Below, piece by piece: positions 35,949 to 45,203 of a stretch of DNA of 64,000 bases. Source of the stretch: Thiobacillus sp. (GTDB lineage Bacteria > Pseudomonadota > Gammaproteobacteria > Burkholderiales > Thiobacillaceae); the NCBI GenBank assembly GCA_011391285.1, contig JAABQU010000244.1:37803-101802 (forward strand), written 5' to 3'. The notes beneath the pieces are model-generated. The model ran no database searches and was not told the origin of the DNA. It worked only from the letters and a program-made list of their open reading frames with translations. The first letter of the stretch is position 1, and every line of letters starts with the position of its first letter. The translations under genes were made by a program, and so were the position numbers.

Positions 35949-35974
35949 CGGGGGCTTTGGCCCCCGTTTTTTTT
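35949..35974 (+). terminator. Rho-independent terminator
   Basis: CGGGGGC (35949-35955), loop TTTG, GCCCCCG (35960-35966), then eight T. It closes the OmpA-like gene; the A-run on the other side may also serve the convergent ppk2 gene. Confidence 0.92.
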
Positions 35975-36004
35975 AGCTTGAATTTGCGATGGTTGAACGT
36001 TCAG

Positions 36005-37174
36005 TCAAAGCAAGGGACTGTCCTGCCGCTCGCCGCGCTCATAGACCACATGGGCGCGTCCCACCAGCAGCAGATCCAGCGGGCCGATGTGCGAGACATC
36101 CTTGTTGGCATAGGGTAGCCGGTGCAGCACGTAGCGCATGGCATTGAGCCGCGCCCGTTTCTTGTCATCCGACTTGATGACCGTCCACGGCGAGTCGGCG
36201 GTATCGGTGTAGAAGAACATCGATTCCTTGGCCCGGGTGTATTCATCCCATTTGTCCAGAGACGCCAGATCAATAGGCGAAAGCTTCCAATGCTTCAGAG
36301 GATGGACTTCGCGTTCCTTGAAACGGCGGCGCTGCTCCTCGCGGCTGACCGAGAACCAGAACTTGATCAGGTGCACGCCGCTTCTGACCAGATTGCGCTC
36401 GAACTCGGGTGCCTGGCGCATGAACTCGAGATATTCATCCTGGTTGCAGAAACCCATCACCCGCTCGACGCCGGCGCGGTTGTACCAGGAGCGGTCGAAC
36501 AGGGCGATTTCACCTGCGGTGGGCAGATGCTGGACATAGCGCTGGAAATACCACTGGCCACGCTCTGTCTCGCTCGGCTTTTCCAGTGCGACCACATGCG
36601 CACCACGCGGGTTGAGGTGCTCCATGAAACGCTTGATGGTGCCGCCCTTGCCGGCGGCATCGCGGCCCTCGAACAGGATCACCACCTTCTGCCCCGTTTC
36701 CTTGACCCAGGCCTGCAGTTTCAGCAATTCCACCTGCAGCCGGTATTTCTGCCGCTCGTAGCTCTTACGGGACATCAGGTTTTTGTAGGGATAGCCACCG
36801 TCGCGCCAGTCGTCCGCCAGCTCGGCATCGGGGTCCAGCGTAATGCCCGGCACGTCGGGCTGCGGAGTTTTAAGCAGCGCGTTGCGCAGCACTTCGGCAT
36901 CCTCGGGGGAGGCGCCGGCAAGGATGGCTTTGAGGGATTCGATCAACTCGGGGCTGCCGTTTCCGGCATGGTCGAGAATGTCATTGACTGCAACAATCTT
37001 CGATTCCTGCGCGGCGTTGACGGACTCACTGACGGTGAACGACTCGATGCCTCGTTGGCTGTGCGAGGGCACTACATCGCCACCGACCAATTTCCGGGGC
37101 TCGCCGTTCTTCCGGCGCGGAGAAGTCAGGGCGGCCGGATCGATTTCAGGCGGGGCGGGGCGCTTGGTTGTCAA
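36005..37174 (-). CDS. ppk2: Polyphosphate kinase 2 family protein
   Basis: Transfers phosphate between polyphosphate and nucleotides, commonly ADP/ATP or GDP/GTP. The PPK2 core (about 110-389) has Walker A GRDAAGKGGTIKRFMEHLNP, Walker B FDRSWYNRAGVERVMGF and the lid FKEREVHPLKHWKLSP. About 110 N-terminal residues precede it, longer than the minimal enzyme. The start appears to be TTG 37174, preceded by AAAGGA at good spacing; no ATG lies upstream of the core. Alone on the minus strand, divergent from glmU. Preferred nucleotide cannot be read from sequence. Confidence 0.92.
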   Translation of the reverse strand: MTTKRPAPPEIDPAALTSPRRKNGEPRKLVGGDVVPSHSQRGIESFTVSESVNAAQESKIVAVNDILDHAGNGSPELIESLKAILAGASPEDAEVLRNALLKTPQPDVPGITLDPDAELADDWRDGGYPYKNLMSRKSYERQKYRLQVELLKLQAWVKETGQKVVILFEGRDAAGKGGTIKRFMEHLNPRGAHVVALEKPSETERGQWYFQRYVQHLPTAGEIALFDRSWYNRAGVERVMGFCNQDEYLEFMRQAPEFERNLVRSGVHLIKFWFSVSREEQRRRFKEREVHPLKHWKLSPIDLASLDKWDEYTRAKESMFFYTDTADSPWTVIKSDDKKRARLNAMRYVLHRLPYANKDVSHIGPLDLLLVGRAHVVYERGERQDSPLL

Positions 37175-37230
37175 AACTGAATCCTTTCGAATAGAGGCAG
37201 GTCACGAGGGGGAACATAAAATGCATTCGC

Positions 37231-37260
37231 GCAGCAAGCTTGATAGCAGCAAGCTTGATA
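37231..37260. repeat. Perfect 15-bp tandem duplication
   Basis: GCAGCAAGCTTGATA occurs twice head to tail (37231-37245, 37246-37260) in the 352-bp divergent gap between ppk2 and glmU. Each copy contains the palindrome AAGCTT. It lies about 60 bp upstream of the ppk2 start. The rest of the gap to 37440 shows no gene. Confidence 0.8.
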
Positions 37261-37442
37261 AACGACAGCGTCCTGAAGCAGGAATGGGCAGCCCGTTAAA
37301 AGGACGAAACACTCTTAATTTAAGACAAAAGCAGGGGCTTTGTGAATACGCACGTGACAAAAAAAGCACGAGCCCCAATGAACGCAAATGGCCGACATTG
37401 CGTCGGCAGGCTGTCCTTGTGAATCCGGGGCAGGAATTCATT

Positions 37443-37494
37443 TTGGAGAGCATGCCAAAGCCTTATACTTGGCCTGAACCTTGCACATGCAAGG
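37443..37494 (+). promoter_or_regulatory. Predicted glmU-glmS promoter with downstream palindrome
   Basis: TATACT (37464-37469) is a good -10; TTGGAG (37443-37448) is a short-spaced possible -35. Just after the predicted start point lies CCTTGCA-CA-TGCAAGG (37479-37494), a perfect 7-bp inverted repeat, about 33 nt before the glmU ATG. It could be an operator or an mRNA hairpin. Confidence 0.4.
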
Positions 37495-37526
37495 TGCTGT
37501 AACGGCACACAATTAAATAGAAACGC

Positions 37527-38903
37527 ATGCATTCGAAACTGGAAATCCTGATTCTCGCTGCGGGCAAAGGTACCCGCATGCGCTCCGACCTGCCCAAGGT
37601 GCTGCACAAGCTTGCCGGCAAACCCCTGCTGGCGCACGTGGTCGATGCCGCGCACGCCCTCGGCGCCGTGCAGACCTGCGTGGTTTATGGCTTTGGCGGC
37701 GAGGCCGTGCCGCAGGCGCTGCCTGACGACAAGCTGACGTTTGTGCTCCAGGCCGAACAGCACGGCACCGGCCATGCGGTGAAGCAGGCGTTGCCCCAAC
37801 TGGCCGACGACAGCGTCACGCTGGTGCTGTACGGCGACGTACCGTTGACGCACGTTTCGACCCTGAAGCCACTGGTGGCGGCCGCGCAATCCGGAAAACT
37901 GGGCCTGCTCACCGTGAACCTGGCGCACCCCGACGGCTATGGCCGCATCGTGCGCCAGAACAGCCGGGTCACGCGCATTGTCGAGCACAAGGATGCGACG
38001 CCAGCCGAGCGCGCGATCCAGGAGGTCAACACCGGCATCCTCGCGGTGGCGACGCGCCAGTTGAAGCGCTGGATTGCCGAACTGAAGAATGACAACGCGC
38101 AGGGCGAGTACTACCTGACCGACATCATCGCACTGGCAGTGCGCGATGGCGTCGACGTGGAAACGCACCAGCCCGCCTATGAATGGGAAGTTCTGGGCGT
38201 CAACAGCAAGGCGCAGCTGGCGCAGCTCGAGCGCATCCACCAGGGTGAGATCGCCCAGGCGCTGCTCGAGGCCGGCGTGACCCTGCTGGATCCGGCACGG
38301 CTCGACGTGCGCGGCACATTGATCTGCGGGCGCGACGTCAGCATCGACGTCAGCTGCGTGTTCGAAGGCCATGTGCAACTGGGTGACGGCGTGCAAGTAG
38401 GCGCTCACTGCGTACTGCGCAACGTGACGGTGGCTGCGGGCACCCGGATCGACGCCTTCACCCTGATCGACGACGCGACCATCGGCGAAGCCAACCGGCT
38501 CGGACCCTTCTCACGCATCCGTCCCGGCACCACCCTGGCGCGCGACGTGCACGTCGGCAACTTCGTCGAGATCAAGAACAGCCAGATCGACGACGGCTCG
38601 AAGATCAACCATCTGTCCTACGTGGGCGACACCACCATGGGCAAGAAGGTCAACATCGGCGCCGGCACCATCACCTGCAATTACGACGGCGCCAACAAGC
38701 ACCGCACGGTGATCGAGGACGAGGTCTTCGTCGGCTCCGACACGCAACTGGTCGCGCCGGTCACTGTTGGCCGCGGCGCCACCCTGGGTGCCGGCACCAC
38801 GCTGACCCGCGACGCGCCGGCCGGCGAACTCACCCTGTCGCGGGCGAAGCAGCTCACGCTCAGCGGCTGGAAGCGCCCGGTCAAACAGAAAAAGGAAAGC
38901 TAG
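37527..38903 (+). CDS. glmU: Bifunctional N-acetylglucosamine-1-phosphate uridyltransferase / glucosamine-1-phosphate acetyltransferase
   Basis: Makes UDP-GlcNAc for peptidoglycan and LPS in the cytoplasm. N-terminal pyrophosphorylase domain with [20 protein letters not shown] and [13 protein letters not shown]-terminal left-handed beta-helix acetyltransferase ([40 protein letters not shown]). 458 aa, usual length. glmS follows after 2 bp, so the pathway's first and last steps are one operon. Confidence 0.97.
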   Translation: MHSKLEILILAAGKGTRMRSDLPKVLHKLAGKPLLAHVVDAAHALGAVQTCVVYGFGGEAVPQALPDDKLTFVLQAEQHGTGHAVKQALPQLADDSVTLVLYGDVPLTHVSTLKPLVAAAQSGKLGLLTVNLAHPDGYGRIVRQNSRVTRIVEHKDATPAERAIQEVNTGILAVATRQLKRWIAELKNDNAQGEYYLTDIIALAVRDGVDVETHQPAYEWEVLGVNSKAQLAQLERIHQGEIAQALLEAGVTLLDPARLDVRGTLICGRDVSIDVSCVFEGHVQLGDGVQVGAHCVLRNVTVAAGTRIDAFTLIDDATIGEANRLGPFSRIRPGTTLARDVHVGNFVEIKNSQIDDGSKINHLSYVGDTTMGKKVNIGAGTITCNYDGANKHRTVIEDEVFVGSDTQLVAPVTVGRGATLGAGTTLTRDAPAGELTLSRAKQLTLSGWKRPVKQKKES

Positions 38904-38905
38904 TC

Positions 38906-40735
38906 ATGTGCGGCATTATCGGCGCGGTAGCGCAACGCAACGTCGTTCCCATCCTGCTCGAAGGTCTCCGACGCCTGGAATACCGCGGCTACGATTCGGC
39001 TGGACTGGTGATTATTGATGGTGGCCTGAAGCGTGTGCGCAGCGTTGGCCGCGTCGCCTCGCTGGCCGAGGAATGTGCGGCGCAGCAGGTGAGTGGCAAC
39101 CTCGGCATTGCACACACGCGCTGGGCGACCCACGGCGCGCCGTCCGAAGCCAACGCGCACCCGCACGTCAGCGGCGGCCTCGCGGTCGTCCATAACGGCA
39201 TCATTGAAAACCACGAAGCCCTCCGCACCCGCCTGAAGGGCGAAGGGTTTGTGTTCACCTCGGAAACCGACACCGAAGTCATCGCGCACCTGATCGAACT
39301 GTATTACCGCTCGACGAAAGACCTGCTCGCGGCCACCCGCGCCGCCGCGGCTGAACTCGAAGGGGCCTATGCGATCGGCGTGGTGAGCGCTGACTCACCC
39401 CATCGGCTGATCTGTGCGCGCAAGGGCAGCCCGCTCCTGATCGGGCTGGGCATCGAGGAAAACTTCATCGCATCCGACGTCTCGGCCCTGCTGCCGGTGA
39501 CCCAGCGGGTGATGTATCTGGAAGAGGGCGACGTGGCCGATCTCGGTCTGTTGACGGTGGCGGTGTATGACGCCGCAGGCAAGCCGGTCGACCGCAGCGT
39601 GCACATTTCCGAACTGTCGGCCGACATGGCGGAGCTCGGCAATTACCGCCACTTCATGCAAAAGGAAATCCACGAGCAGCCACGCGCGCTCACCGAGACG
39701 CTGCTGACCGCGGTGACGCAGGATAGCGTGCAGCCCGAATGGTTCGGTTTCGACGCCGCCGAAGTATTGAGCAAGGTGAATGCGGTCACCTTCCTCGCCT
39801 GTGGCACCAGTTACCATGCGGCGAAAGTGGCCACGTACTGGCTGGAAGAGATTGCGGGTATACCAGCGCATGCCGAAATCGCCAGCGAGTACCGCTACCG
39901 CACGACGGTGCCCAACCCCGATGCGCTCATCGTCACCATTTCGCAGTCGGGTGAAACCGCCGACACGCTGGCGGCGTTGAACCACGCCAAGACCCTGGGC
40001 CAGCAGAAGACGCTGACGATCTGCAACGTGCCGGAGTCGGCCCTCACCCGCGCGTCGCGCCTGAAATTCCTCACCCGCGCCGGCCCGGAAATCGGCGTCG
40101 CCTCGACCAAGGCCTTCACCACGCAGCTTGCCGCACTGTTCCTGCTGACGCTGGTGCTGGCCAAGCTGCGCGGGCGGCTCAGCGCGGAACAGGAAGCTGC
40201 GTATCTGGCCGAGCTGCGCAGCCTGCCCAACAAGACGCAGCAGGTGCTGGCGCTCGAGCCGCAGGTCGAGGCCTGGGCGCAGCGCTTTGCCAACAAGCAT
40301 CACGCGCTGTTTCTCGGGCGCGGCGTGCATTATCCGGTGGCGCTCGAAGGCGCGCTGAAGCTGAAGGAAATTTCCTACATTCACGCCGAAGCCTACCCGG
40401 CGGGCGAACTCAAGCACGGTCCGCTGGCGCTGGTGGACGAGGACATGCCCGTCATCACCATCGCACCGAATGACCAGTTGATCGAAAAACTGAAATCGAA
40501 CATGCAGGAAGTGCGTGCGCGCGGCGGCGAGCTGTACGTGTTCGCCGACGGCGATGTGCATATCGAGGAATCGGCCTTTGTGCACGTGATCAAGCTGCCC
40601 GGCGGCAGCAACGGCGCGTTGTCGCCAATTCTGCACACCGTGACGCTGCAAATGCTGTCGTATCATGCCGCCCTGCAAAAGGGCACCGACGTGGACAAAC
40701 CCCGAAATCTGGCGAAATCTGTAACGGTGGAATAA
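38906..40735 (+). CDS. glmS: Glutamine-fructose-6-phosphate aminotransferase (isomerizing)
   Basis: First step of amino-sugar synthesis: fructose-6-phosphate plus glutamine to glucosamine-6-phosphate. 609 aa. The catalytic Cys2 is in [26 protein letters not shown] is the glutaminase signature; two SIS domains follow ([33 protein letters not shown]) and the end [11 protein letters not shown] is typical. Two bp after glmU; a terminator follows. Confidence 0.98.
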   Translation: MCGIIGAVAQRNVVPILLEGLRRLEYRGYDSAGLVIIDGGLKRVRSVGRVASLAEECAAQQVSGNLGIAHTRWATHGAPSEANAHPHVSGGLAVVHNGIIENHEALRTRLKGEGFVFTSETDTEVIAHLIELYYRSTKDLLAATRAAAAELEGAYAIGVVSADSPHRLICARKGSPLLIGLGIEENFIASDVSALLPVTQRVMYLEEGDVADLGLLTVAVYDAAGKPVDRSVHISELSADMAELGNYRHFMQKEIHEQPRALTETLLTAVTQDSVQPEWFGFDAAEVLSKVNAVTFLACGTSYHAAKVATYWLEEIAGIPAHAEIASEYRYRTTVPNPDALIVTISQSGETADTLAALNHAKTLGQQKTLTICNVPESALTRASRLKFLTRAGPEIGVASTKAFTTQLAALFLLTLVLAKLRGRLSAEQEAAYLAELRSLPNKTQQVLALEPQVEAWAQRFANKHHALFLGRGVHYPVALEGALKLKEISYIHAEAYPAGELKHGPLALVDEDMPVITIAPNDQLIEKLKSNMQEVRARGGELYVFADGDVHIEESAFVHVIKLPGGSNGALSPILHTVTLQMLSYHAALQKGTDVDKPRNLAKSVTVE

Positions 40736-40753
40736 GCAAGACGGCGAAAAAAA

Positions 40754-40776
40754 CGCGGCATCGAGCCGCGTTTTTT
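40754..40776 (+). terminator. Rho-independent terminator of glmUS
   Basis: CGCGGC (40754-40759), loop ATCGA, GCCGCG (40765-40770), six T. The A-run on the 5' side also lets it serve the convergent response-regulator gene. Confidence 0.92.
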
Positions 40777-40792
40777 CATTGAGGAGGGCGGC

Positions 40793-41425
40793 TCAGTGCC
40801 GCTTGTGATCTTCCTTCAACGCCAGCGTGGCGACCTGGACGCGGTTTCTCAGCCCGAGCTTTTCCATGATGTTGCGCAGGTGGTTGCGCACGGTGTTTTC
40901 CGACAGCGTCATCTGGTAGGCGATGGCCTTGTTGGACAGGCCCTCCTTCACGTGGTTGACGATTTCCATCTCACGGGCGGTCAGCGCGGCCAGCGCGCTG
41001 TTGTTGAGCTCGCCGCGCGCCATCTTCTGCATGATGCTGAGCGGAAAGCTGCTCTGGCCGTCGCACACGCTGCGGATCGCCGCCAGCACCTGGTCGGGGT
41101 CGCTCGACTTGATGACATAGCCATCGACGCCGGACGAGATCGCCTCGGAGATTTCCTCGTCGGAATCGGCAATGGTGAGCATGATGACCTTGATGCCGAG
41201 GTCACGCAGGTCGGAGACGAGGTCGAGGCCGTCGGCATCGGGCAGCGAGCGGTCGAGCAGGGCGGCATCGGCCGTGTTGCCCGCGGCGATCCAGGCGTGC
41301 AGCTCGGCCGCATTGGCCAGTTGCGCGGTGAGCGTCAGGTCCGGCTCCTGCTGGATGTAGCCCGCCACCCCCATGCGCAGCAGAGGATGATCGTCGATCA
41401 GGATGATGTTCAGGGGGTGGGACAT
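40793..41425 (-). CDS. Response regulator, NarL/LuxR family
   Basis: 210 aa. Receiver domain with acidic pocket IDDHP and phosphoacceptor Asp58 in ALLDRSLPDADG, and a Lys in GYVIKSS. C-terminal LuxR helix-turn-helix LTAREMEIVNHVKEGLSNKAIAYQMTLSENTVRNHL. No histidine kinase gene lies next to it, so its partner is unknown. Weak upstream signals; ends against the glmS terminator. Confidence 0.92.
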   Translation of the reverse strand: MSHPLNIILIDDHPLLRMGVAGYIQQEPDLTLTAQLANAAELHAWIAAGNTADAALLDRSLPDADGLDLVSDLRDLGIKVIMLTIADSDEEISEAISSGVDGYVIKSSDPDQVLAAIRSVCDGQSSFPLSIMQKMARGELNNSALAALTAREMEIVNHVKEGLSNKAIAYQMTLSENTVRNHLRNIMEKLGLRNRVQVATLALKEDHKRH

Positions 41426-41455
41426 GGTTACTCCACTGGCAATTTGATGACGCGC

Positions 41456-42244
41456 TCAGGTTGGCAGCCTGCGAGGCTTGCGCGGCGCGTTCAGGAATAA
41501 CGAATCATAAACCGGAATGGGCAGCCATTTCAGCACACGTGCCACCCAGGTCATCTGCCACGGTATGACCGTATAGGCGCGGCGCCGTTCAATGCAGCGC
41601 GCCACTTTGCTTGCCGCAGTCGGGGCGCTCATCCTGAACGGCATGGCATACGGATTGACCCGCGTCATCGGTGTATCGATATAGCCCGGCGCGACGGTGA
41701 CCACGGCGATGCCGCGTGCTTTCAGTTCCAGCCGCAGGGCCTCGAGATAAACCGTCGCCGCGGCCTTCGATGCCGAATACGCGCCGCCGCCCGGGAGCCC
41801 GCGCACCCCGGCCACGCTGGAAATACCGCACAGCACGCCGCCGCGCGCCTGCATGGACGCAATGAAGGGCTGGAAGGTATGCACCAGCCCCAGCACATTG
41901 GCGTCCATGACCGCGCGGAAAACCGGCGCGTCGTCCGTTTCTTCAGTCAGGGTACCGACACTGATGCCTGCCGCCGCAATGACGATATCGGGGGGGCCGA
42001 CTTCGCTCAAGAACGCTGCGGCCGCCGATTGCATGGCCGCCGCATCACGCACGTCGGCCTGATACAGCTGCGCGTCCAGCCCGGAAGTCGTGTCCTGCAG
42101 GCCATCGAGCCGACGCCCGGCGAGCCCGAGTTGCGCGCCCCGCGCACCGTAGTGATGCGCGAGCGCCGCGCCCAGGCCGGAACTCGCGCCCGTGATAAAA
42201 ACCCGCAGCGGTCTATTCGGGACGTTGAGCGGATCAGTTGCCAA
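41456..42244 (-). CDS. Short-chain dehydrogenase/reductase
   Basis: NAD(P)-dependent oxidoreductase of the classical SDR family, substrate unknown. Cofactor motif VFITGASSGLGAAL, AAAGISVG (usually NNAG), and catalytic GGAYSASKAA (Tyr-x-x-x-Lys) with Ser in CGISSVAGV. 262 aa. The only start upstream of the Rossmann motif is TTG 42244, 5 bp after dsbA, so it is probably the last gene of the argS-SPOR-dsbA operon. Confidence 0.88.
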   Translation of the reverse strand: MATDPLNVPNRPLRVFITGASSGLGAALAHHYGARGAQLGLAGRRLDGLQDTTSGLDAQLYQADVRDAAAMQSAAAAFLSEVGPPDIVIAAAGISVGTLTEETDDAPVFRAVMDANVLGLVHTFQPFIASMQARGGVLCGISSVAGVRGLPGGGAYSASKAAATVYLEALRLELKARGIAVVTVAPGYIDTPMTRVNPYAMPFRMSAPTAASKVARCIERRRAYTVIPWQMTWVARVLKWLPIPVYDSLFLNAPRKPRRLPT

Positions 42245-42249
42245 GCGTG

Positions 42250-42900
42250 TTACCGGGTGGCCTTCTTGTTGCCGCGTTCGGCACGCGCCTTGACGATCAA
42301 CTGGTCGAGCACTTCGAACAGCCGCGCCTGGCTGCCCGCCATCGATACCGAAGTCGCGTATTTGCCGTCGATGACGAAGGCCGGTACGCCGCTGATGGCG
42401 TAGGCCGTGGCCAGCCGTGCGCCTTGGGTGGCCTTCGACTGGGTGGAGAATGAGTTGTAGATGCCTTCGAATTTCTTGCGGTCGACGCCCTGTTTGGCAA
42501 TCCAGTCGCCCAGCACGGCCGGGTCGTTGAGGTTGATTTTTTCCACGTGATAGGCGTCGAACACCCTGTCGTGCTGCTTGTCGAGCAGGCCCATCTGCTC
42601 CAGTGTGTAGTAGAGCTTGGCGCCGGGCATCCAGTCATCGCGGAAAACCGCTGGCACGCGGCGAACCTGGGCATCTTTCGGCAGAGCCTTCAGCCAGGTG
42701 TTGAGCGCGGGTTCAAGCTGAAAGCAATGCGGGCAGCGATACCAGAAAAATTCCAGCACCTCGACCTTGCTGCCGGTGGCGATGGGCTGCGGGTTTTTCA
42801 GGCGGGCGTATTCGTGTCCTTCGAAGGCTTCCGGGCCGGCAGCCAGGGCGGACAGGGACAAAACAGCGGCGGCAAAAAATGCCAGTGCGCGGGTGAACAT
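42250..42900 (-). CDS. dsbA: Thiol:disulfide interchange protein DsbA
   Basis: Periplasmic oxidase that introduces disulfides into secreted proteins. 216 aa with a signal peptide (MFTRALAFFAAAVLSLSALA). Active site Cys56-Pro-His-Cys59 in FFWYRCPHCF; cis-Pro loop in ISGVPAFVIDGKY. ATG 42900 overlaps the stop of the SPOR gene (TGATG). Confidence 0.95.
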   Translation of the reverse strand: MFTRALAFFAAAVLSLSALAAGPEAFEGHEYARLKNPQPIATGSKVEVLEFFWYRCPHCFQLEPALNTWLKALPKDAQVRRVPAVFRDDWMPGAKLYYTLEQMGLLDKQHDRVFDAYHVEKINLNDPAVLGDWIAKQGVDRKKFEGIYNSFSTQSKATQGARLATAYAISGVPAFVIDGKYATSVSMAGSQARLFEVLDQLIVKARAERGNKKATR

Positions 42901-43430
42901 CAAGGCGTCTCCTGTGAGGTGGGAACTTCTTTGACCAGCGTGGCGGGGATATTGTTCTGCGTCAGCAGGGTGCGGGTGCGATTCACTTCATCCATGGCGT
43001 TGAAAGGGCCGACGCGCACGCGATGGAACACGCCCTTGTTGGCCACTTCGCCGGTCTGAATGACGGCCTCAACGCCCAGCATCGCCAGCTGCGCCTTAAG
43101 GTTGTCGGCATCGTTCGGATTCTGGAATGCGCCCGCCTGCAGGTAATAGCGCGGCGTGGGCGCGGCCGGCGCAGTGGACGGCGGCAGTTCGCCCGGGGCA
43201 TCGCCCGGCAGCACCTTGTAGAAATCGAAGCTGGGGGCCGCTTCCGGCGTGGCCGGCTTCACCGGGGTCGGCGCGGGGACGGGCGTGACAAGCTCGAATG
43301 GATTGCTGCCGGTGGCCCATAGCGCCACGCCCACGGCGAGAATCGCGCCGACAGTGAGACCGATCAGCACGCCGGTGAATACGGAACTGCCGCCCGAGCG
43401 GCGGGTGTTGCGGGATGAAGATTTGGCCAT
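42900..43430 (-). CDS. SPOR-domain protein (FtsN-like)
   Basis: 176 aa bitopic inner-membrane protein. Short basic cytoplasmic N-terminus (MAKSSSRNTRRSGG), one membrane helix (VFTGVLIGLTVGAILAVGVALW), a Pro/Ala-rich periplasmic linker, and a C-terminal SPOR domain (YYLQAGAFQNPNDADNLKAQ, FHRVRVGPFNAMDEVN) that binds denuded septal glycan. Such proteins act at the division site. Between argS (2-bp gap) and dsbA (overlap). Confidence 0.92.
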   Translation of the reverse strand: MAKSSSRNTRRSGGSSVFTGVLIGLTVGAILAVGVALWATGSNPFELVTPVPAPTPVKPATPEAAPSFDFYKVLPGDAPGELPPSTAPAAPTPRYYLQAGAFQNPNDADNLKAQLAMLGVEAVIQTGEVANKGVFHRVRVGPFNAMDEVNRTRTLLTQNNIPATLVKEVPTSQETP

Positions 43431-43432
43431 GA

Positions 43433-45106
43433 CTACATTTTCTCCGGGGCGGACACGCCGAGCAAGGCCAGCCCGTTGACGATCGCGATGCGGGTGGCGT
43501 CGGCCAGCGCGAGGCGGGCGAGCTTCGTCGCCTCGTTCTCGACCAGGAATTTCTCGGCGTTGTACCAGGCATGGAAATCGCCCGCCAGCATTTGCAGGTA
43601 ATGCACCAGCAGGTGGGGCGCCAGGTCGCGCGCGGCGCCGGCGACGACTTCCGGATATTCGGCCAGGCGCTGGATCAGATCAAGTTCGTGCGGCGCGGTC
43701 AGCGGCGCGAGGTCGGCGGCGTCCAGTGCGTCTGACATGCCGCCCCATTCCTCGAACACGCGGCAGATGCGCGCGTGTGCGTATTGCACGTAGTACACCG
43801 GGTTGTCGGTGTTCTTGGCGACCGCGAGATCGACATCGAAGATGTACTCGGTGTCGGCCTTGCGGGAGAGCAGGAAGAAGCGCACCGCATCCTTGCTGGT
43901 CCAGTCGATGAGGTCGCGCAGGGTGACGTAGCTGCCGGCGCGCTTGGAGATTTTCACTTCCTCGCCGCCGCGCATGACCCGGATCATCGTGTGGAGCAGG
44001 TAGTCGGGATAGCCTTCTGGGATGCCGACGTTGGCGGCCTGCAGGCCGGCGCGAACGCGGGCGATGGTGCCGTGGTGGTCGGTGCCCTGGATGTTGATCG
44101 CGCGTTCGAAGCCGCGCTCCCACTTGGCGATGTGATAGGCGACGTCCGGCACGAAATAGGTGTAGGTGCCGTCGGACTTCTTCATCACGCGGTCCTTGTC
44201 GTCGCCGTAGTCGGTGGTTCTGAGCCACAGCGCGCCGTCCTGCTCGTAGGTCTTGCCGGCGTCGACGAGCCGCTGCACGGTCGCCGCGACGCGGCCGCTG
44301 GTGTACAGGCTCGACTCCAGATAATAGTGGTCGAAGCGCACCGCGAAGGCCTGCAGGTCGAGGTCCTGCTCGTGGCGCAAATAGGCGACGGCGAACTGGC
44401 GGATCGAGTCTAGATCGTCAATGTCGCCCGGCGCGGTGAAGTCGCGGTCGTCCGACTTCACCGTCTTTTTTGCCAGAAAATCCGTCGCGATGTCGGCGAT
44501 GTAGTCGCCGTTGTAGGCGGTTTCCGGCCACTCGGCATCGCCCGGCTTCAACCCGAGTGCACGCGCCTGCACGCTGTTGGCCAGCGTGGCGATCTGCACG
44601 CCGGCGTCGTTGTAATAGAACTCGCGCGTGACATCCCAACCCTGCATCGCATACAGGTTGCAAATCGCATCGCCCAGCGCCGCCTGGCGGCCGTGGCCGA
44701 CGTGCAGCGGCCCGGTCGGGTTGGCGGAAACGAACTCGACCAGCATCTTGTGGCCTTTGCCCGCATCACCGCGTCCGAATTGCGCGCCGGCCGAACGGAT
44801 CTGCTGCACCAGGCCTTGCCAGGCCGCAGGCGTGAGATGGAAATTGATGAAGCCGGCGCCGGCGATTTCGGCCTTGGCGATCAGCGGTGATTTGGGTAGC
44901 TCGGTGAGAATCAGCTGCGCCAGTTCGCGCGGGTTCTTCTTCAGCGGGCGCGCCAGCTGCATCGCCGCGTTGCTGGAAAAGTCGCCGTGGTCGGGGTTTT
45001 TTGGGCGTTCGATTTCCAGGCTGACCGGGGTGTCGGGCGCCACGGTTTCGAGGGCGATGCCGACCAGCAGGGCGATCTGTTCTTTGAGCGGATGGATGTT
45101 GGGCAT
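43433..45106 (-). CDS. argS: Arginyl-tRNA synthetase
   Basis: Charges tRNA-Arg. 557 aa class I synthetase. HIGH motif as HVGH in [20 protein letters not shown]; the KMSKS loop is the divergent KISKR in [18 protein letters not shown], as in many ArgRS. The N-terminal Add1 domain and C-terminal anticodon-binding DALR domain are present. First gene of argS-SPOR-dsbA-SDR. Confidence 0.97.
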   Translation of the reverse strand: MPNIHPLKEQIALLVGIALETVAPDTPVSLEIERPKNPDHGDFSSNAAMQLARPLKKNPRELAQLILTELPKSPLIAKAEIAGAGFINFHLTPAAWQGLVQQIRSAGAQFGRGDAGKGHKMLVEFVSANPTGPLHVGHGRQAALGDAICNLYAMQGWDVTREFYYNDAGVQIATLANSVQARALGLKPGDAEWPETAYNGDYIADIATDFLAKKTVKSDDRDFTAPGDIDDLDSIRQFAVAYLRHEQDLDLQAFAVRFDHYYLESSLYTSGRVAATVQRLVDAGKTYEQDGALWLRTTDYGDDKDRVMKKSDGTYTYFVPDVAYHIAKWERGFERAINIQGTDHHGTIARVRAGLQAANVGIPEGYPDYLLHTMIRVMRGGEEVKISKRAGSYVTLRDLIDWTSKDAVRFFLLSRKADTEYIFDVDLAVAKNTDNPVYYVQYAHARICRVFEEWGGMSDALDAADLAPLTAPHELDLIQRLAEYPEVVAGAARDLAPHLLVHYLQMLAGDFHAWYNAEKFLVENEATKLARLALADATRIAIVNGLALLGVSAPEKM

Positions 45107-45164
45107 GGTTACAAAGAGGACGGGACGTCGGACGCATCCTCAGTGTTCGAATGGGTAGCCCGCG

Positions 45165-45192
45165 ATTATAAGCGCCGTGCGCGGGGCATCAA
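45165..45192 (-). promoter_or_regulatory. Predicted sigma-70 promoter of the argS operon
   Basis: On the minus strand TTGATG (45192-45187) and a perfect TATAAT (45170-45165) are 16 bp apart. Transcription would begin near 45158, about 50 nt before the argS ATG. It lies wholly in the 97-bp gap after priA. Confidence 0.6.
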
Positions 45193-45203
45193 AACACGGG
45201 CGC

